Source of the DNA: Clostridium drakei
Lineage (GTDB): Bacteria > Bacillota > Clostridia > Clostridiales > Clostridiaceae
Assembly: GCF_000633595.2 (NCBI RefSeq)
Contig: NZ_JIBU02000027.1
Location: 62,001-126,000 of the forward strand
Reading direction: 5' to 3'
Length of the DNA: 64,000 nucleotides
Shown: in pieces, positions 8,494-16,634 of the stretch
Position numbering within the stretch: position 1 is the stretch's first letter
Layout: the number at the start of each line of letters is the position of its first letter
Position numbers and translations under genes: made by a program
The notes under the pieces: generated by a model
What the model was told of the DNA's origin: nothing
What the model saw: only the letters and a program-made list of their open reading frames with translations
Database searches by the model: none

Positions 8494-9153
8494 ATGAACA
8501 AGATTAAACTTTTATATGATGTATTTAAAACTATGCAGGAAAAGGAAGAATTTAATGTAAAGATTAAAGTAGATGCTGAAAAAGGGGAAACAAAAGTATT
8601 ATCTCTTTCTAAGGAACTTAGTACTAATACAACTACTGGGGAGTGTAAAGCTAAAATAAACAGTGAATTTGATTGTGATGGAAAAAAATCAAAGCATGAA
8701 AGCAACACAGAGTTTAATATGAAGGATTGTGGACATCATAAATTCCATCATCACATAGGCAAAATGGGTCATATGAACCATCATGGTATGGAATGTTGTG
8801 ATCATAAAGGTATAAAGGGAAAACTTTCAAAAATTACTTTCATACTTAATACACTAAATAATCTTAAGGTAGAAGAAAAAGATGAAATATCAATATTGTC
8901 CCTTAACTTAAAGGATATAATTAGTGAAATCAAAAATCAGCATAAAGATTTAGGAGAGGCTCATAAAAACTTCCATTTTGAAGGTATGGGTGAACAGCAT
9001 AAGTGTCATGATTTTATGAAAGAATTACTTTGCTCTGAAAATAGCAATGCTGATTTAAATGTATATGTCAATAAAAATAATGAGGTTGAAAAGATAGAAG
9101 TCACTGCTAAAGGTGAAAATAGCTTAAATGCTTTAGTAAACTTCAGTTGGTAA
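8494..9153 (+). CDS. His/Met/Cys-rich putative metal-binding protein
   Basis: 219 residues; ATG with AGGAGGT upstream. No named family recognised. A central segment (~76-108) is extraordinarily rich in His with Met and Cys: CGHHKFHHHIGKMGH, MNHHGMECCDHKG; more His/Cys lie at ~150-172 (HKDLGEAHKNFHFEGMGEQH). The flanks look like two copies of a small fold, one before (~15-70) and one after (~175-219) the His-rich part. No signal peptide, so it is probably cytoplasmic. It ends in a strong terminator and is followed by a kinase gene whose N-terminus is also His-rich, suggesting a shared metal ligand (Ni, Zn, Cu or Co). Storage, chaperone or sensing roles are all possible. Confidence 0.75.
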   Translation: MNKIKLLYDVFKTMQEKEEFNVKIKVDAEKGETKVLSLSKELSTNTTTGECKAKINSEFDCDGKKSKHESNTEFNMKDCGHHKFHHHIGKMGHMNHHGMECCDHKGIKGKLSKITFILNTLNNLKVEEKDEISILSLNLKDIISEIKNQHKDLGEAHKNFHFEGMGEQHKCHDFMKELLCSENSNADLNVYVNKNNEVEKIEVTAKGENSLNALVNFSW

Positions 9154-9161
9154 AGGTCTGT

Positions 9162-9195
9162 GGGTGTAAGCTTAAATTTTACACCCATTTTTTTA
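9162..9195 (+). terminator. intrinsic terminator after the His-rich protein gene
   Basis: GGGTGTAA (9162-9169) pairs with TTACACCC (9179-9186), followed by a T-rich tract. It separates the His-rich protein gene from the kinase gene 60 bp downstream. Confidence 0.85.
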
Positions 9196-9254
9196 TTTTA
9201 AGTGACAATATACTGTGGTAATATAATTGTAACTAAATTTTCAAGGTGGTATAT

Positions 9255-10424
9255 ATGTATAGTTTTAAAAAAAGTAAAAATGAACTTCATAAAGAGTGGC
9301 ATGAAAAACATCATAAATGGCATAATGGAGATCACGAACATTTACATGGAATTCATGAGATTCGCCATAGGCATAAAGATGAGTTTCGCTTATGTCATAA
9401 ATATTTAATTTGGCTTCGTCCCATAGCATTTTTGGTTAATATATTTATAATTTACTTAATCTTTAAAGTTGTGGGAATTAAGGCTATAACCATTTTCTTT
9501 GCAGCAATATTTACTGCTAAGGAATTTGCGCACTTATATATATATTGGCGATTAGAGAAAAGAATTATGAAACCTATTGAAAGTTTAAAGACTGGAGTAG
9601 AGCAAATTGCTAAAGGGAACTATGAAGTTAGAATTGAAAAAAAGGTTTATAATGAAATTGGTATTTTAATAGATGAGTTTAATAAAATGGCAGAAAAACT
9701 AGAGCAGGGTGAAAAGTTAAAAAAGGAATATGAAGAAAATAGAAAGACTCTTATAGCAAACATATCCCATGATTTAAAAACTCCAATTACCTCAATAAAT
9801 GGATATGTTGAAGCTATACTAGATGGTGTTGCACATTCACCTGATAAAATAAATAGCTATCTTAAAACAATTCATAGTAATATAGATTATATAAATAGAC
9901 TTATTGATGATTTATTTTTGTTTTCAAAGCTTGATATGCAAAAGGTAGATTTTAAATTTGAAAAAGTAAAGATAAAACCTTTTATGCAGGATTTGATGGA
10001 GGAATTTGCCTTTGTCTTAGGTGAAAAAAATATTAAATTTAGTTTTAATGATAAAATAGAAAGAGAAATAGAAGTTAACATAGATGGAAAAAGGATATAC
10101 CAAACTATAAGAAATATTATAGGAAATGCTGTTAAATATGGTGAAAAAGAAACTTTAGCTATTTCCATTGGATTAAAGGATGAAAAAGATCATATAAAGA
10201 TTATCATAAGTGACAATGGCCCGGGCATAGCGCAAGATAAGCTTCCTTATGTATTTGATAGATTTTACCGTATAGATACAGAAAGAACAAAAGATTTAAT
10301 GAGTACAGGGCTTGGACTGGCAATTGCTAAGGAAATGGTAGAAGCTCACGGAGGGGAAATTTCCGTTCAGAGTATTTTGTCAGAAGGCAGCACTTTTATA
10401 GTAGAGCTTCCTATAGTAATTTAA
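9255..10424 (+). CDS. membrane sensor histidine kinase with His-rich N-terminal segment
   Basis: 389 residues from ATG 9255, chosen because AAGGTGG (9243-9249) lies 5 nt before it; an upstream GTG at 9246 overlaps that site. The first ~45 residues are packed with His (ELHKEWHEKHHKWHNGDH, HLHGIHEIRHRHKDE). Two membrane helices follow (~50-95), nearly without an external loop, then HAMP (~100-155), HisKA with ISHDLKTPITSINGYV, and HATPase_c with N, G1 (SDNGPGIAQDKLP) and G2 (TGLGLAIAKEM) boxes. The phosphate goes to the response regulator 30 bp downstream. The absence of a periplasmic domain and the His-rich cytoplasmic tail suggest it senses a metal ion inside the cell or at the membrane; family knowledge supports only the kinase part. 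Confidence 0.92.
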   Translation: MYSFKKSKNELHKEWHEKHHKWHNGDHEHLHGIHEIRHRHKDEFRLCHKYLIWLRPIAFLVNIFIIYLIFKVVGIKAITIFFAAIFTAKEFAHLYIYWRLEKRIMKPIESLKTGVEQIAKGNYEVRIEKKVYNEIGILIDEFNKMAEKLEQGEKLKKEYEENRKTLIANISHDLKTPITSINGYVEAILDGVAHSPDKINSYLKTIHSNIDYINRLIDDLFLFSKLDMQKVDFKFEKVKIKPFMQDLMEEFAFVLGEKNIKFSFNDKIEREIEVNIDGKRIYQTIRNIIGNAVKYGEKETLAISIGLKDEKDHIKIIISDNGPGIAQDKLPYVFDRFYRIDTERTKDLMSTGLGLAIAKEMVEAHGGEISVQSILSEGSTFIVELPIVI

Positions 10425-10454
10425 TCATAATGGTACAAGGAAGGAGAGATTTTT

Positions 10455-11141
10455 GTGAAACAGGTTTTAATAATTGAAGATGATAATAATATTGCAGCTT
10501 TAGAGAGAGATTATCTTCAATTGAATGGATATAAGGTGGATATAGAACAAGATGGAATATCAGGATTAAAAAAGGCTCTACTTGGTGTTTATGATGTAGT
10601 TGTAGTAGATTTAATGCTTCCAGGTAAAGATGGATATGAAATAGTAAAAGCAATTAGAGATAAATTTGAAATTCCAATTATAATTGTATCAGCTAAAAAT
10701 GAAGATATAGACAAAATAAGAGGTTTAGGTTTTGGTGCAGATGATTATTTGACTAAGCCTTTCAGTCCAGCAGAATTAGTTGCAAGAATAAGATCCCACA
10801 TTATGAGATATGAGCGTCTATCAGGTAAAAAGGTTACTTTAGAGATTATCAGTCATAAGGCTTTGGAAATTCAAACAGATTCCCATAAAGTATTTGTAAA
10901 TGGCAAGGAAATTTTTCTAACAACTAAAGAATATGAATTATTGGTATTCCTGGCTTCCAACCCTAATATAGTTTTCACAAAGGATCAAATATTTAGCAGC
11001 ATTTGGGGAGAAGATTACTGTGGTGATACAGCTACTGTAGCAGTGCATATACAAAAGCTTAGAAAGAAGATAGAAAAAGACTCTGGAAATCCTGAGTATA
11101 TTGAAACTATATGGGGTACAGGATACAGGTTTAATTCTTAG
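10455..11141 (+). CDS. OmpR/PhoB-family response regulator
   Basis: 228 residues; GTG start with AAGGAGAG 7 nt upstream. Receiver domain (1-~118) with the acidic pocket IIEDD, phospho-acceptor Asp52 (VVVDLMLPGKDG) and switch Lys (DDYLTKPFSP), then a winged-helix DNA-binding domain (~130-226) ending WGTGYRF. It follows its kinase in the same operon, an order opposite to most OmpR-type pairs, where the regulator gene comes first. Likely targets are near, for example the His-rich protein gene upstream, but no repeat site was recognised. Confidence 0.94.
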   Translation: MKQVLIIEDDNNIAALERDYLQLNGYKVDIEQDGISGLKKALLGVYDVVVVDLMLPGKDGYEIVKAIRDKFEIPIIIVSAKNEDIDKIRGLGFGADDYLTKPFSPAELVARIRSHIMRYERLSGKKVTLEIISHKALEIQTDSHKVFVNGKEIFLTTKEYELLVFLASNPNIVFTKDQIFSSIWGEDYCGDTATVAVHIQKLRKKIEKDSGNPEYIETIWGTGYRFNS

Positions 11142-11283
11142 CATTAAGTAAATATGAGGATCATTTAACTTTTTTATAAAAAAACTTGCATTATATAACA
11201 TAATGTGTTACTATTATTGAGAACTTAAATTAGTAGTAAATAATTTAACACAAATATATTTCAATTAGTACTTAGTAATATAG

Positions 11284-11346
11284 TATAATGATATCGAAAT
11301 TTTATTAGTGGATTATTACAATGAATTTAGGAATAATAAAATTTCG
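11284..11346 (+). promoter_or_regulatory. cold-shock gene promoter -10 and 5'UTR hairpin covering the ribosome binding site
   Basis: A TATAAT (11284-11289) would start the mRNA at about 11296. The arms CGAAATTTTATTA (11295-11307) and TAATAAAATTTCG (11334-11346) form a perfect 13-bp stem with a 26-nt loop. The 3' arm touches the ribosome binding site GGAGG (11346-11350). Leader structures that change with temperature are known for cold-shock mRNAs (cspA of Escherichia coli); a similar role here is inference. Confidence 0.6.
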
Positions 11347-11360
11347 GAGGTACGCATTAT

Positions 11361-11558
11361 ATGAATGGTACAGTAAAATGGTTTAATGGAGAAAAAGGAT
11401 TTGGATTTATAACAGGAGAAGATGGTAAAGATGTTTTTGTACATTTTTCTCAAATAAAATCAGATGGTTATAAATCACTTGAAGAAGGTCAAGAAGTTTC
11501 TTTTGATTCAGTTAAAGGACCAAAAGGACTACAAGCAGAAAATGTTACAATTCTTTAA
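11361..11558 (+). CDS. cold-shock protein, CspA family
   Basis: 65 residues, the normal length of the family. Single cold-shock domain with both RNA-binding motifs: RNP1 KGFGFIT and RNP2 VFVHFSQI, plus the N-terminal [11 protein letters not shown]. It binds single-stranded RNA/DNA and acts as an RNA chaperone. It is monocistronic: own -10 box, structured leader and a strong terminator at 11574. The number of paralogues cannot be judged from this window, so no allele letter is given. Confidence 0.97.
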   Translation: MNGTVKWFNGEKGFGFITGEDGKDVFVHFSQIKSDGYKSLEEGQEVSFDSVKGPKGLQAENVTIL

Positions 11559-11573
11559 TTAGTGAATATTTTA

Positions 11574-11607
11574 CCCCTTAAATAGTTACTCTATTTAAGG
11601 GGTTTTT
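11574..11607 (+). terminator. intrinsic terminator of the cold-shock gene
   Basis: CCCCTTAAATAG (11574-11585) pairs perfectly with CTATTTAAGGGG (11591-11602); loop TTACT; TTTTTATTT follows. Confidence 0.95.
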
Positions 11608-11695
11608 ATTTGTTTATAATTTATATCTTCCTATTTGAAAAAAATTAAATAGTGAGAGAATCGCAAACCAATTGAAGAATAGCATATTTATAAGC

Positions 11696-11898
11696 ATGTC
11701 CGAAAATTGTACCTTTTATATAACAGCGGCAGAAGAAGTAGGTTTTCGTCCATGCCTTTTGTGCGACCGGAACTTGCTCCTCGTACCCCAAAAGAAATAT
11801 TGAATTTGGCAGAAGCATGGCGGCCTTGGCGCAGTTATGCGACAATTAATTTGTGGAACTCTCTGGGAACCATACAATTTAGTGGAGGTAAAATATGA
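11696..11898 (+). pseudogene. relic of an Ada zinc domain / AlkA glycosylase gene
   Basis: Two fragments in different frames. From 11696 the frame reads SENCTFYITAAEEVGFRPC then LLC, the second half of the Ada metal-binding domain (two of its zinc Cys residues). It then breaks: the continuation RPELAP appears one frame away. That frame jumps straight to NLAEAWRPWRSYATINLW, the C-terminal signature of AlkA (3-methyladenine glycosylase II), ending at 11898. The HTH and most of the glycosylase are missing, so this is a frameshifted, internally deleted remnant of an Ada-AlkA type gene. Base composition is richer in G+C than the surroundings and continues into ogt, suggesting both arrived together. 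The 3' end overlaps the ogt start by 4 bp. Confidence 0.75.
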
Positions 11899-12434
11899 TT
11901 TATTCGACACATTATTCATCACCTGTAGGACTGTATACATTGGCAAGTAATGGTGAAAGTCTCATTGGCCTGTGGGTGGAAGAACAAAAATATTTCGGTA
12001 ATACTGTGATGGAATCTATGACTGAAAATTCGGCGTTGCCGATATTTGCCGTCACAAAAAAATGGCTGGACAGGTATTTCTCTGGTGAAAAACCAGCTAT
12101 TTCTGATCTGTCTCTAGCACCTAATGGCGGTACTTTTCGCAAGGCTGTATGGGATATCCTTTGTGAAATTCCATATGGCAAAGTCATTACTTATGGGGAT
12201 ATTGCCAAAAAAATGGCTTCACGAATGGACAAGGAACATATGTCCAGTCAGGCAGTGGGCGGAGCTGTGGGACATAACCCCATCTCTATTATTATCCCTT
12301 GCCATCGGGTTGTTGGCTCAAATGGCAGTCTGACCGGTTATGCTGGCGGTATAGATAAAAAAATAAAATTGCTTGAACATGAAGGTGTAGACATGACGCA
12401 TTTGTTTAAGCCTGTTAAAGGTACTGCACTTTAA
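11895..12434 (+). CDS. ogt: methylated-DNA-protein cysteine methyltransferase
   Basis: 179 residues; ATG 11895 with GGAGG at 11884-11888. C-terminal MGMT domain intact: FRKAVWDILCEIPYGKVITYGD (split here: helix-turn-helix region with arginine finger) and the active-site PCHRVVG with Cys136, then the GYAGGIDKK loop. The enzyme removes O6-methyl groups from guanine by irreversible transfer to Cys136. It overlaps the end of the Ada/AlkA relic, the usual operon partner, so it is the surviving member of an alkylation-repair operon. Codon and base use (more GC) differ from neighbours, consistent with horizontal acquisition. Confidence 0.96.
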   Translation: MIYSTHYSSPVGLYTLASNGESLIGLWVEEQKYFGNTVMESMTENSALPIFAVTKKWLDRYFSGEKPAISDLSLAPNGGTFRKAVWDILCEIPYGKVITYGDIAKKMASRMDKEHMSSQAVGGAVGHNPISIIIPCHRVVGSNGSLTGYAGGIDKKIKLLEHEGVDMTHLFKPVKGTAL

Positions 12435-12561
12435 TTTTAAGTGTTGGAGTACTAAAAATAGTGAAGTTGTTTTTATCTGTTTTCAAAGATAATCACAAAT
12501 GCTATACTAAAATATTATCGCAAATCAATCAGAAAGTATTTAATGAACTAAAGCTTATATA

Positions 12562-12616
12562 TTGACAAGCTTAATAAATTAAACTACACTAAAATAGTCC
12601 GTAAGCGGACTATTTT
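12562..12616 (+). promoter_or_regulatory. promoter and palindromic operator of the SMR pump gene
   Basis: TTGACA (12562-12567), 17-bp spacer, TACACT (12585-12590). Directly after the -10 lies a perfect palindrome AAAATAGTCCG-TAAG-CGGACTATTTT (12591-12616) spanning the expected start of transcription, 20 bp before the start codon. The position favours a repressor site over a terminator for ogt, although the hairpin could do both. The MarR gene downstream is the obvious candidate repressor (inference). Confidence 0.65.
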
Positions 12617-12636
12617 GTAATAAAGGAGTTTTCTTT

Positions 12637-12960
12637 ATGGAATGGATTTACCTTATTCTTGCGATTTTATTTGAAATTGCAGGAACAACATTAATGAAAG
12701 TGTCTTATGGGTTTACTAAAATATTGCCAACTATAGGAACATTTTTAGGTTATATAATATGCTTTATTTGTTTATCTATGGCGTTGAAAAAAATAGATAT
12801 AAGTGTGGCATATGCTATATGGTCTGCAGCTGGATTAGTTATACTATCAACAATTGGAATATTTGTTTTTAAAGAAAGCATTAGTGTTCTAAAAGTAGTA
12901 TCTTTAGCCTTTATTGTATTAGGGGTTATTGGACTAAACTTAAGTGGAGTAAGCCATTAA
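12637..12960 (+). CDS. small multidrug resistance (SMR/EmrE-type) efflux protein
   Basis: 107 residues, four membrane helices, the standard SMR size. The essential membrane-embedded Glu in helix 1 is present (ILFEIAGTTLMK, Glu14), as is WSAAGLVILSTIGIFVFKE of helix 3. SMR proteins work as dimers exchanging protons for cationic drugs, quaternary ammonium compounds or guanidinium. It has its own promoter and palindromic operator and is followed by a MarR regulator 56 bp downstream. Whether it is a Qac-type pump or a guanidinium exporter cannot be decided; no guanidine riboswitch was seen. Confidence 0.93.
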   Translation: MEWIYLILAILFEIAGTTLMKVSYGFTKILPTIGTFLGYIICFICLSMALKKIDISVAYAIWSAAGLVILSTIGIFVFKESISVLKVVSLAFIVLGVIGLNLSGVSH

Positions 12961-13016
12961 TTTATTAATGATTGTAAGAGACACTATTTAATAATAAAAG
13001 AAAGAGTGGATGAAAA

Positions 13017-13463
13017 TTGGATAGTAGAGAGAAAATTAATGATCAAATAGACAATTATTATGATTTGTGGTTTAAGACAAATGACATATATAGTGATTGG
13101 GCTAAAAGGCATAATATTCAGGAAAATGTTTTGTTTGCTTTGTATGTTATAAATAGTGCAGTACCATATTGTACACAAAGCCAAATTTGTAACAAGTTAT
13201 ATTTGCCTAAGCAAACAGTATCTCAGATACTATCTGGGCTTGAAAAAGATGGGTATATATCTAAAGAAACAAATGCTGAAGACCGTAGAAACAAGATTAT
13301 TAAATTTACTGAAAAAGGAGAACGTTTTGCAACACGTATTCTTGAAGAACTGAAGGTAGCAGAAATTGAAGCTTTCAGTCAACTATCGGAAAAGCAGCGA
13401 AGCACTATAATAGAAAGTTTTGCCTTGTTAAGTAGTGTGTTAATTAAAAGTTTTTCCAAATGA
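13017..13463 (+). CDS. MarR-family transcriptional regulator
   Basis: 148 residues; TTG start at 13017, weak AGAGTGG upstream; no in-frame ATG nearby. Winged helix ~38-105: AVPYCTQSQICNKLYLPKQTVSQILSGLEKDGYI and the wing NAEDRRNKIIKFTEKGE (given in parts), flanked by dimerisation helices. It lies just downstream of the SMR pump gene, and a palindrome sits on the pump promoter, so it probably represses pump and itself until a drug binds. Transcription probably reads through from the pump gene. Confidence 0.92.
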   Translation: MDSREKINDQIDNYYDLWFKTNDIYSDWAKRHNIQENVLFALYVINSAVPYCTQSQICNKLYLPKQTVSQILSGLEKDGYISKETNAEDRRNKIIKFTEKGERFATRILEELKVAEIEAFSQLSEKQRSTIIESFALLSSVLIKSFSK

Positions 13464-13617
13464 TAAAAATATTTAATAATGCTGTATATCAAGTTGCAAC
13501 AGGAAAAGCTAAATTTCAGCAAAAGAAAAAATAGAGGAAGAAGCTTCAGAAAGTCCACTTATCTTATTTTATGTATTTTGTTATAATTATGTTAAAGATA
13601 AAGAGAGGTGAAGCAGT

Positions 13618-14169
13618 ATGTATGCTAAGAATATACACTATACAGAAAATGATTTTGAAAATATTCAGGCTAATTATAATGGTAAGGCTGAATATAGTAA
13701 CGGATATATTGTATTATCATCTAATACTTCCATTCAACATAATAAAATAATATCAAGATTAAATTTTAAATTAATGACATTTCTTGATAAAAGTAAATGC
13801 GATGTATATACCGAATCTATTGAAATAATTTTTAAAAATAATGAAGAAGTGTATAAGTATAAACCAGATGTATTTGTAATGTGTGAAAAATCTACTAGAG
13901 AAGGTGAAAGTTTTACATCAGCTCCAAAGGTTGTATTTGAAGTTATTTCAAAAAGTACTGCATCGCATGACTATATAACAAAGTTAGATGTTTATCAAAG
14001 ATTTGGTGTTCTTGAATATAATATAGTTGAGCAAGAAGGGTATATAGTACAATATTCATTAATAGATAATCAATATAAAATAACAAATGTTTTTAAGAAT
14101 AATGATACTTATATAAGTACAGTTTTTCCAGATATATCTATAAACCTAGAAGATATATTTAAGTTCTAG
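13618..14169 (+). CDS. Uma2-family (DUF820) PD-(D/E)XK nuclease-like protein
   Basis: 183 residues; ATG with AGAGGTG upstream. Uma2 features: QANYNGKAEYSNGYIVL near the N-terminus, then YKPDVFVMCE, PKVVFEVISKSTASHDYITKL (Asp ... Glu-x-x-Ser pattern) and the C-terminal FPDISINLEDIF. The fold is a restriction-endonuclease type. Members are abundant in cyanobacteria and clostridia and behave as selfish or restriction-like elements; the biological role is not established. Monocistronic. Confidence 0.85.
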   Translation: MYAKNIHYTENDFENIQANYNGKAEYSNGYIVLSSNTSIQHNKIISRLNFKLMTFLDKSKCDVYTESIEIIFKNNEEVYKYKPDVFVMCEKSTREGESFTSAPKVVFEVISKSTASHDYITKLDVYQRFGVLEYNIVEQEGYIVQYSLIDNQYKITNVFKNNDTYISTVFPDISINLEDIFKF

Positions 14170-14239
14170 AAGTGCATCTTTACTAAAAAATTGTTAGAGT
14201 TTTATATTTATTCTTTGCCAAGAAAACCTGGATAAGTTC

Positions 14240-14339
14240 TTCTAAGACTCAGATGGGTAAAATGTCTAAATGATATTTTACGAGCTTTTGCTCAGGTAAG
14301 AGGTATTCCTCACAAGCAAATTTCACCTGAGTCTAAGAA
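14240..14339. repeat. 100-bp cloverleaf-like palindromic element
   Basis: Outer arms TTCTAAGACTCAG (14240-14252) and CTGAGTCTAAGAA (14327-14339) pair over 13 positions with one mismatch. Inside are three consecutive hairpins: GTAAAAT/ATTTTAC (14257-14263, 14275-14281), GAGC-TTTT-GCTC (14282-14293) and GAGG-TATT-CCTC (14300-14311). An alternative pairing CTCAGGT/ACCTGAG (14291-14297, 14325-14331) competes. It could be a folded RNA or a palindromic mobile element; no known RNA family was recognised. Confidence 0.55.
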
Positions 14340-14529
14340 TCACTTGATCGGTTAAAAATATTTGCAATAAAAAGATTGAAAATTTTTAAAATATAGAATA
14401 TAATGAAAATATAGAAGACGTTCATGAAAAAGTTATACCCCTAATGATGACTAATAAATTTTAAATGTCCTAAGGAAGCAGAACCTTAGAGGAAAATAAA
14501 ATCTATAGTAGTACATATAAGTATATTTT

Positions 14530-14565
14530 AAAATAAACACTTAGGTAAGACTAGGTGTTTATTTT
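14530..14565. terminator. strong stem-loop, terminator-like
   Basis: AAAATAAACACTTAG (14530-14544) pairs with CTAGGTGTTTATTTT (14551-14565), 15 bp with one G-U, loop GTAAGA. It lies in a gene-free region; the TTTT at the stem end suggests termination, perhaps of a lost gene. Confidence 0.55.
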
Positions 14566-14988
14566 GCTTGTGTAACAAAATTTAAATCAGTCTATGCTAA
14601 CTTTTATTTTTTATATCCTCATGCATAATTTGCATAACTTTTTCGAGTTCTTCAAACGGCTGTGGGCAGATTCTTTAAAAAGATAAAAACCTTTTACAGG
14701 TGCTTGAATTTTCTTTAGATAAGCTTCTTACATGGAGTGATTTACAGTATAAGCCCTGTATAACATTTTAAATACAGTTATAATTATCCACTTAATATTA
14801 TACCAAGTATAAAAAGATAATTAAACTCTTAAACCTATCATGATTTTTGGTTTAAATAAAGCTTATCTATGATAAAATAATGATATAGCATGGTTAAAGT
14901 GTTATGGAAGAAGAATAATATATTAAAATAGCATTTAAACAGGAAGAATTTAAATAGAACTTATAACAATGAAGGAGGATCAATTTGG

Positions 14989-16530
14989 ATGAAGGAATTT
15001 AATGTCACAGGTTTATGTATACCTGAAAAACATTTTATGGTTGATATAAGTGGTAAAATAAAAAAGATTATTGAAATGATAGATAAAGGAGACTATTTTA
15101 CAATCAACAGGCCAAGACAGTTTGGTAAAACTACTATCTTTAATCAATTAGTAGAAGAATTAAGCAAAAAATATATTGTAATTAAGACAAGTTTTGAAGG
15201 TATTGGCGATGATATTTTTCAAACTGAAGAGAAGTTTTGCGAGATTATATTCAATATATTTGCTAGAAGTGTTAGATTTACTAATAAGGAGTTATATGAC
15301 AAATTAAAAAGTTATGGGGAGAAAACAAGAAATTTTAATGATTTATCTGAAAATATTACTGATATGATTGATAAATATAATAATGATATGGTTTTAATCA
15401 TAGATGAGGTGGATAAAAGTAGTGGCAATAGAGTATTTATGCAGTTCTTAGGAGTGCTTAGAAATAAATATTTAGCTATGGCTTCAAAAGAAGATATAAC
15501 TTTTAAAAGTGTTATACTAGGTGGGGTAAATGACATCAAAAATATTAAGCTTAAGATTAGGGAAGAAAAGGATAGAGCTTTTAATTCTCCCTGGAATATA
15601 GCAGCAGATTTTAAAGTAGATATGTCTTTTTCAAAAGAGGAAATAAAAACAATGCTTAATGAGTATGTAAATGAAACTAAATTAGATATGGATGTAGAGC
15701 TTTTATCTGGTGAAATAAGAAATTTTACTAGTGGATATCCCTATCTTGTAAGTAGACTTTGTAAAAATATTGATGAATACCTTGGAAGGGAATGGACATT
15801 AAAAGGACTTAAAAAATCCATAAAAATGGCATTAAATGAGCATAATACTCTTTTTGATGATGTTATTAAAAATATTGAAAACTATAGTGAAATAAAAACT
15901 GTAGTTTATCAGATATTAGTAGAAGGAAAGCAAATTCCTTATAATCCTTTTGCTTATGAAAAAGCATTGATGTACGGAATATTATCAGAGGATACTGGTA
16001 GGCTTATCATGAACAATAAGATTTTTGAAATGTTAATATATGATTATCTTATTGCACAAAGGGATGTTCAGAAAGCTGCATCAAAACTTACACAAATAGA
16101 TAAGGATGAGGTTTTAGATGCTGAAGAATTAAATATGGAAAAAGTTCTGTTGAAATTTCAAGAATTTATGTATGAACAATATAGAGAAGAAGATGAACAC
16201 TTTTACGAAACCAACGGTAGACTTATATTTTTAGCATACTTAAAACCAATTTTAAATGGAAAAGGCTTCAGTTTTGTAGAACCTCAAACAAGAAAGAATA
16301 AAAGAATGGATGTAGTAATTACTTATGGAAATAAAAAATACATAGTAGAACTTAAAATATGGAATGGTGAAGCTTACAGAGAAAAAGGAGTACATCAGCT
16401 TGCAGAATATATGACAGAACAAGGGGTAAAAGAAGGATACCTTTTAACCTTTAACTTTAATAAGAATAAAAAATGTACCGCAGGGTGGATTAAAGAAGAG
16501 GAAAAAAATATATTTGAGGTAATGGTTTAA
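14989..16530 (+). CDS. AAA-like ATPase with C-terminal PD-(D/E)XK nuclease domain
   Basis: 513 residues; ATG with AAGGAGGA upstream. ATPase domain (~1-270): Walker A variant INRPRQFGKTTIFNQL (~39-50) and Walker B MVLIIDEVDKSSG; a GYPYLVSRLCK segment follows, typical of the AAA-like ATPases fused to nucleases. C-terminal nuclease fold (~395-513): FLAYLKPILNGKGF, KRMDVVITYGNKKYIVELKIW, where Asp and Glu-x-Lys form the PD-(D/E)XK site. Members occur in many copies in clostridia and Bacteroidetes; a defence or selfish role is suspected but unproven. A different subfamily from the gene at 25926. Transcribed alone. Confidence 0.85.
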   Translation: MKEFNVTGLCIPEKHFMVDISGKIKKIIEMIDKGDYFTINRPRQFGKTTIFNQLVEELSKKYIVIKTSFEGIGDDIFQTEEKFCEIIFNIFARSVRFTNKELYDKLKSYGEKTRNFNDLSENITDMIDKYNNDMVLIIDEVDKSSGNRVFMQFLGVLRNKYLAMASKEDITFKSVILGGVNDIKNIKLKIREEKDRAFNSPWNIAADFKVDMSFSKEEIKTMLNEYVNETKLDMDVELLSGEIRNFTSGYPYLVSRLCKNIDEYLGREWTLKGLKKSIKMALNEHNTLFDDVIKNIENYSEIKTVVYQILVEGKQIPYNPFAYEKALMYGILSEDTGRLIMNNKIFEMLIYDYLIAQRDVQKAASKLTQIDKDEVLDAEELNMEKVLLKFQEFMYEQYREEDEHFYETNGRLIFLAYLKPILNGKGFSFVEPQTRKNKRMDVVITYGNKKYIVELKIWNGEAYREKGVHQLAEYMTEQGVKEGYLLTFNFNKNKKCTAGWIKEEEKNIFEVMV

Positions 16531-16634
16531 TTAAATATTAGATACTTCAAAATCTAAATTAGCCATTGTTCTAAGTGCAATAGCTACTTTAAGTATTAAA
16601 ATAAATGTTTGTAAATTAAGAGGAGAGAATTAAA

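Larger units (their letters stand above)
14170..14988. other. 819-bp gene-free stretch with structured elements
   Basis: No frame with a credible start, ribosome binding site and family signature was found. It holds a multi-hairpin element (14240-14339) and a long stem-loop (14530-14565). The rest looks like decayed or spacer DNA. Confidence 0.6.

Noticed and set aside
12591-12616. Guanidine riboswitch before the SMR gene
   Set aside because: Only one simple hairpin with a TAAG loop; the paired ACGR-loop hairpins of the mini-ykkC class are absent.
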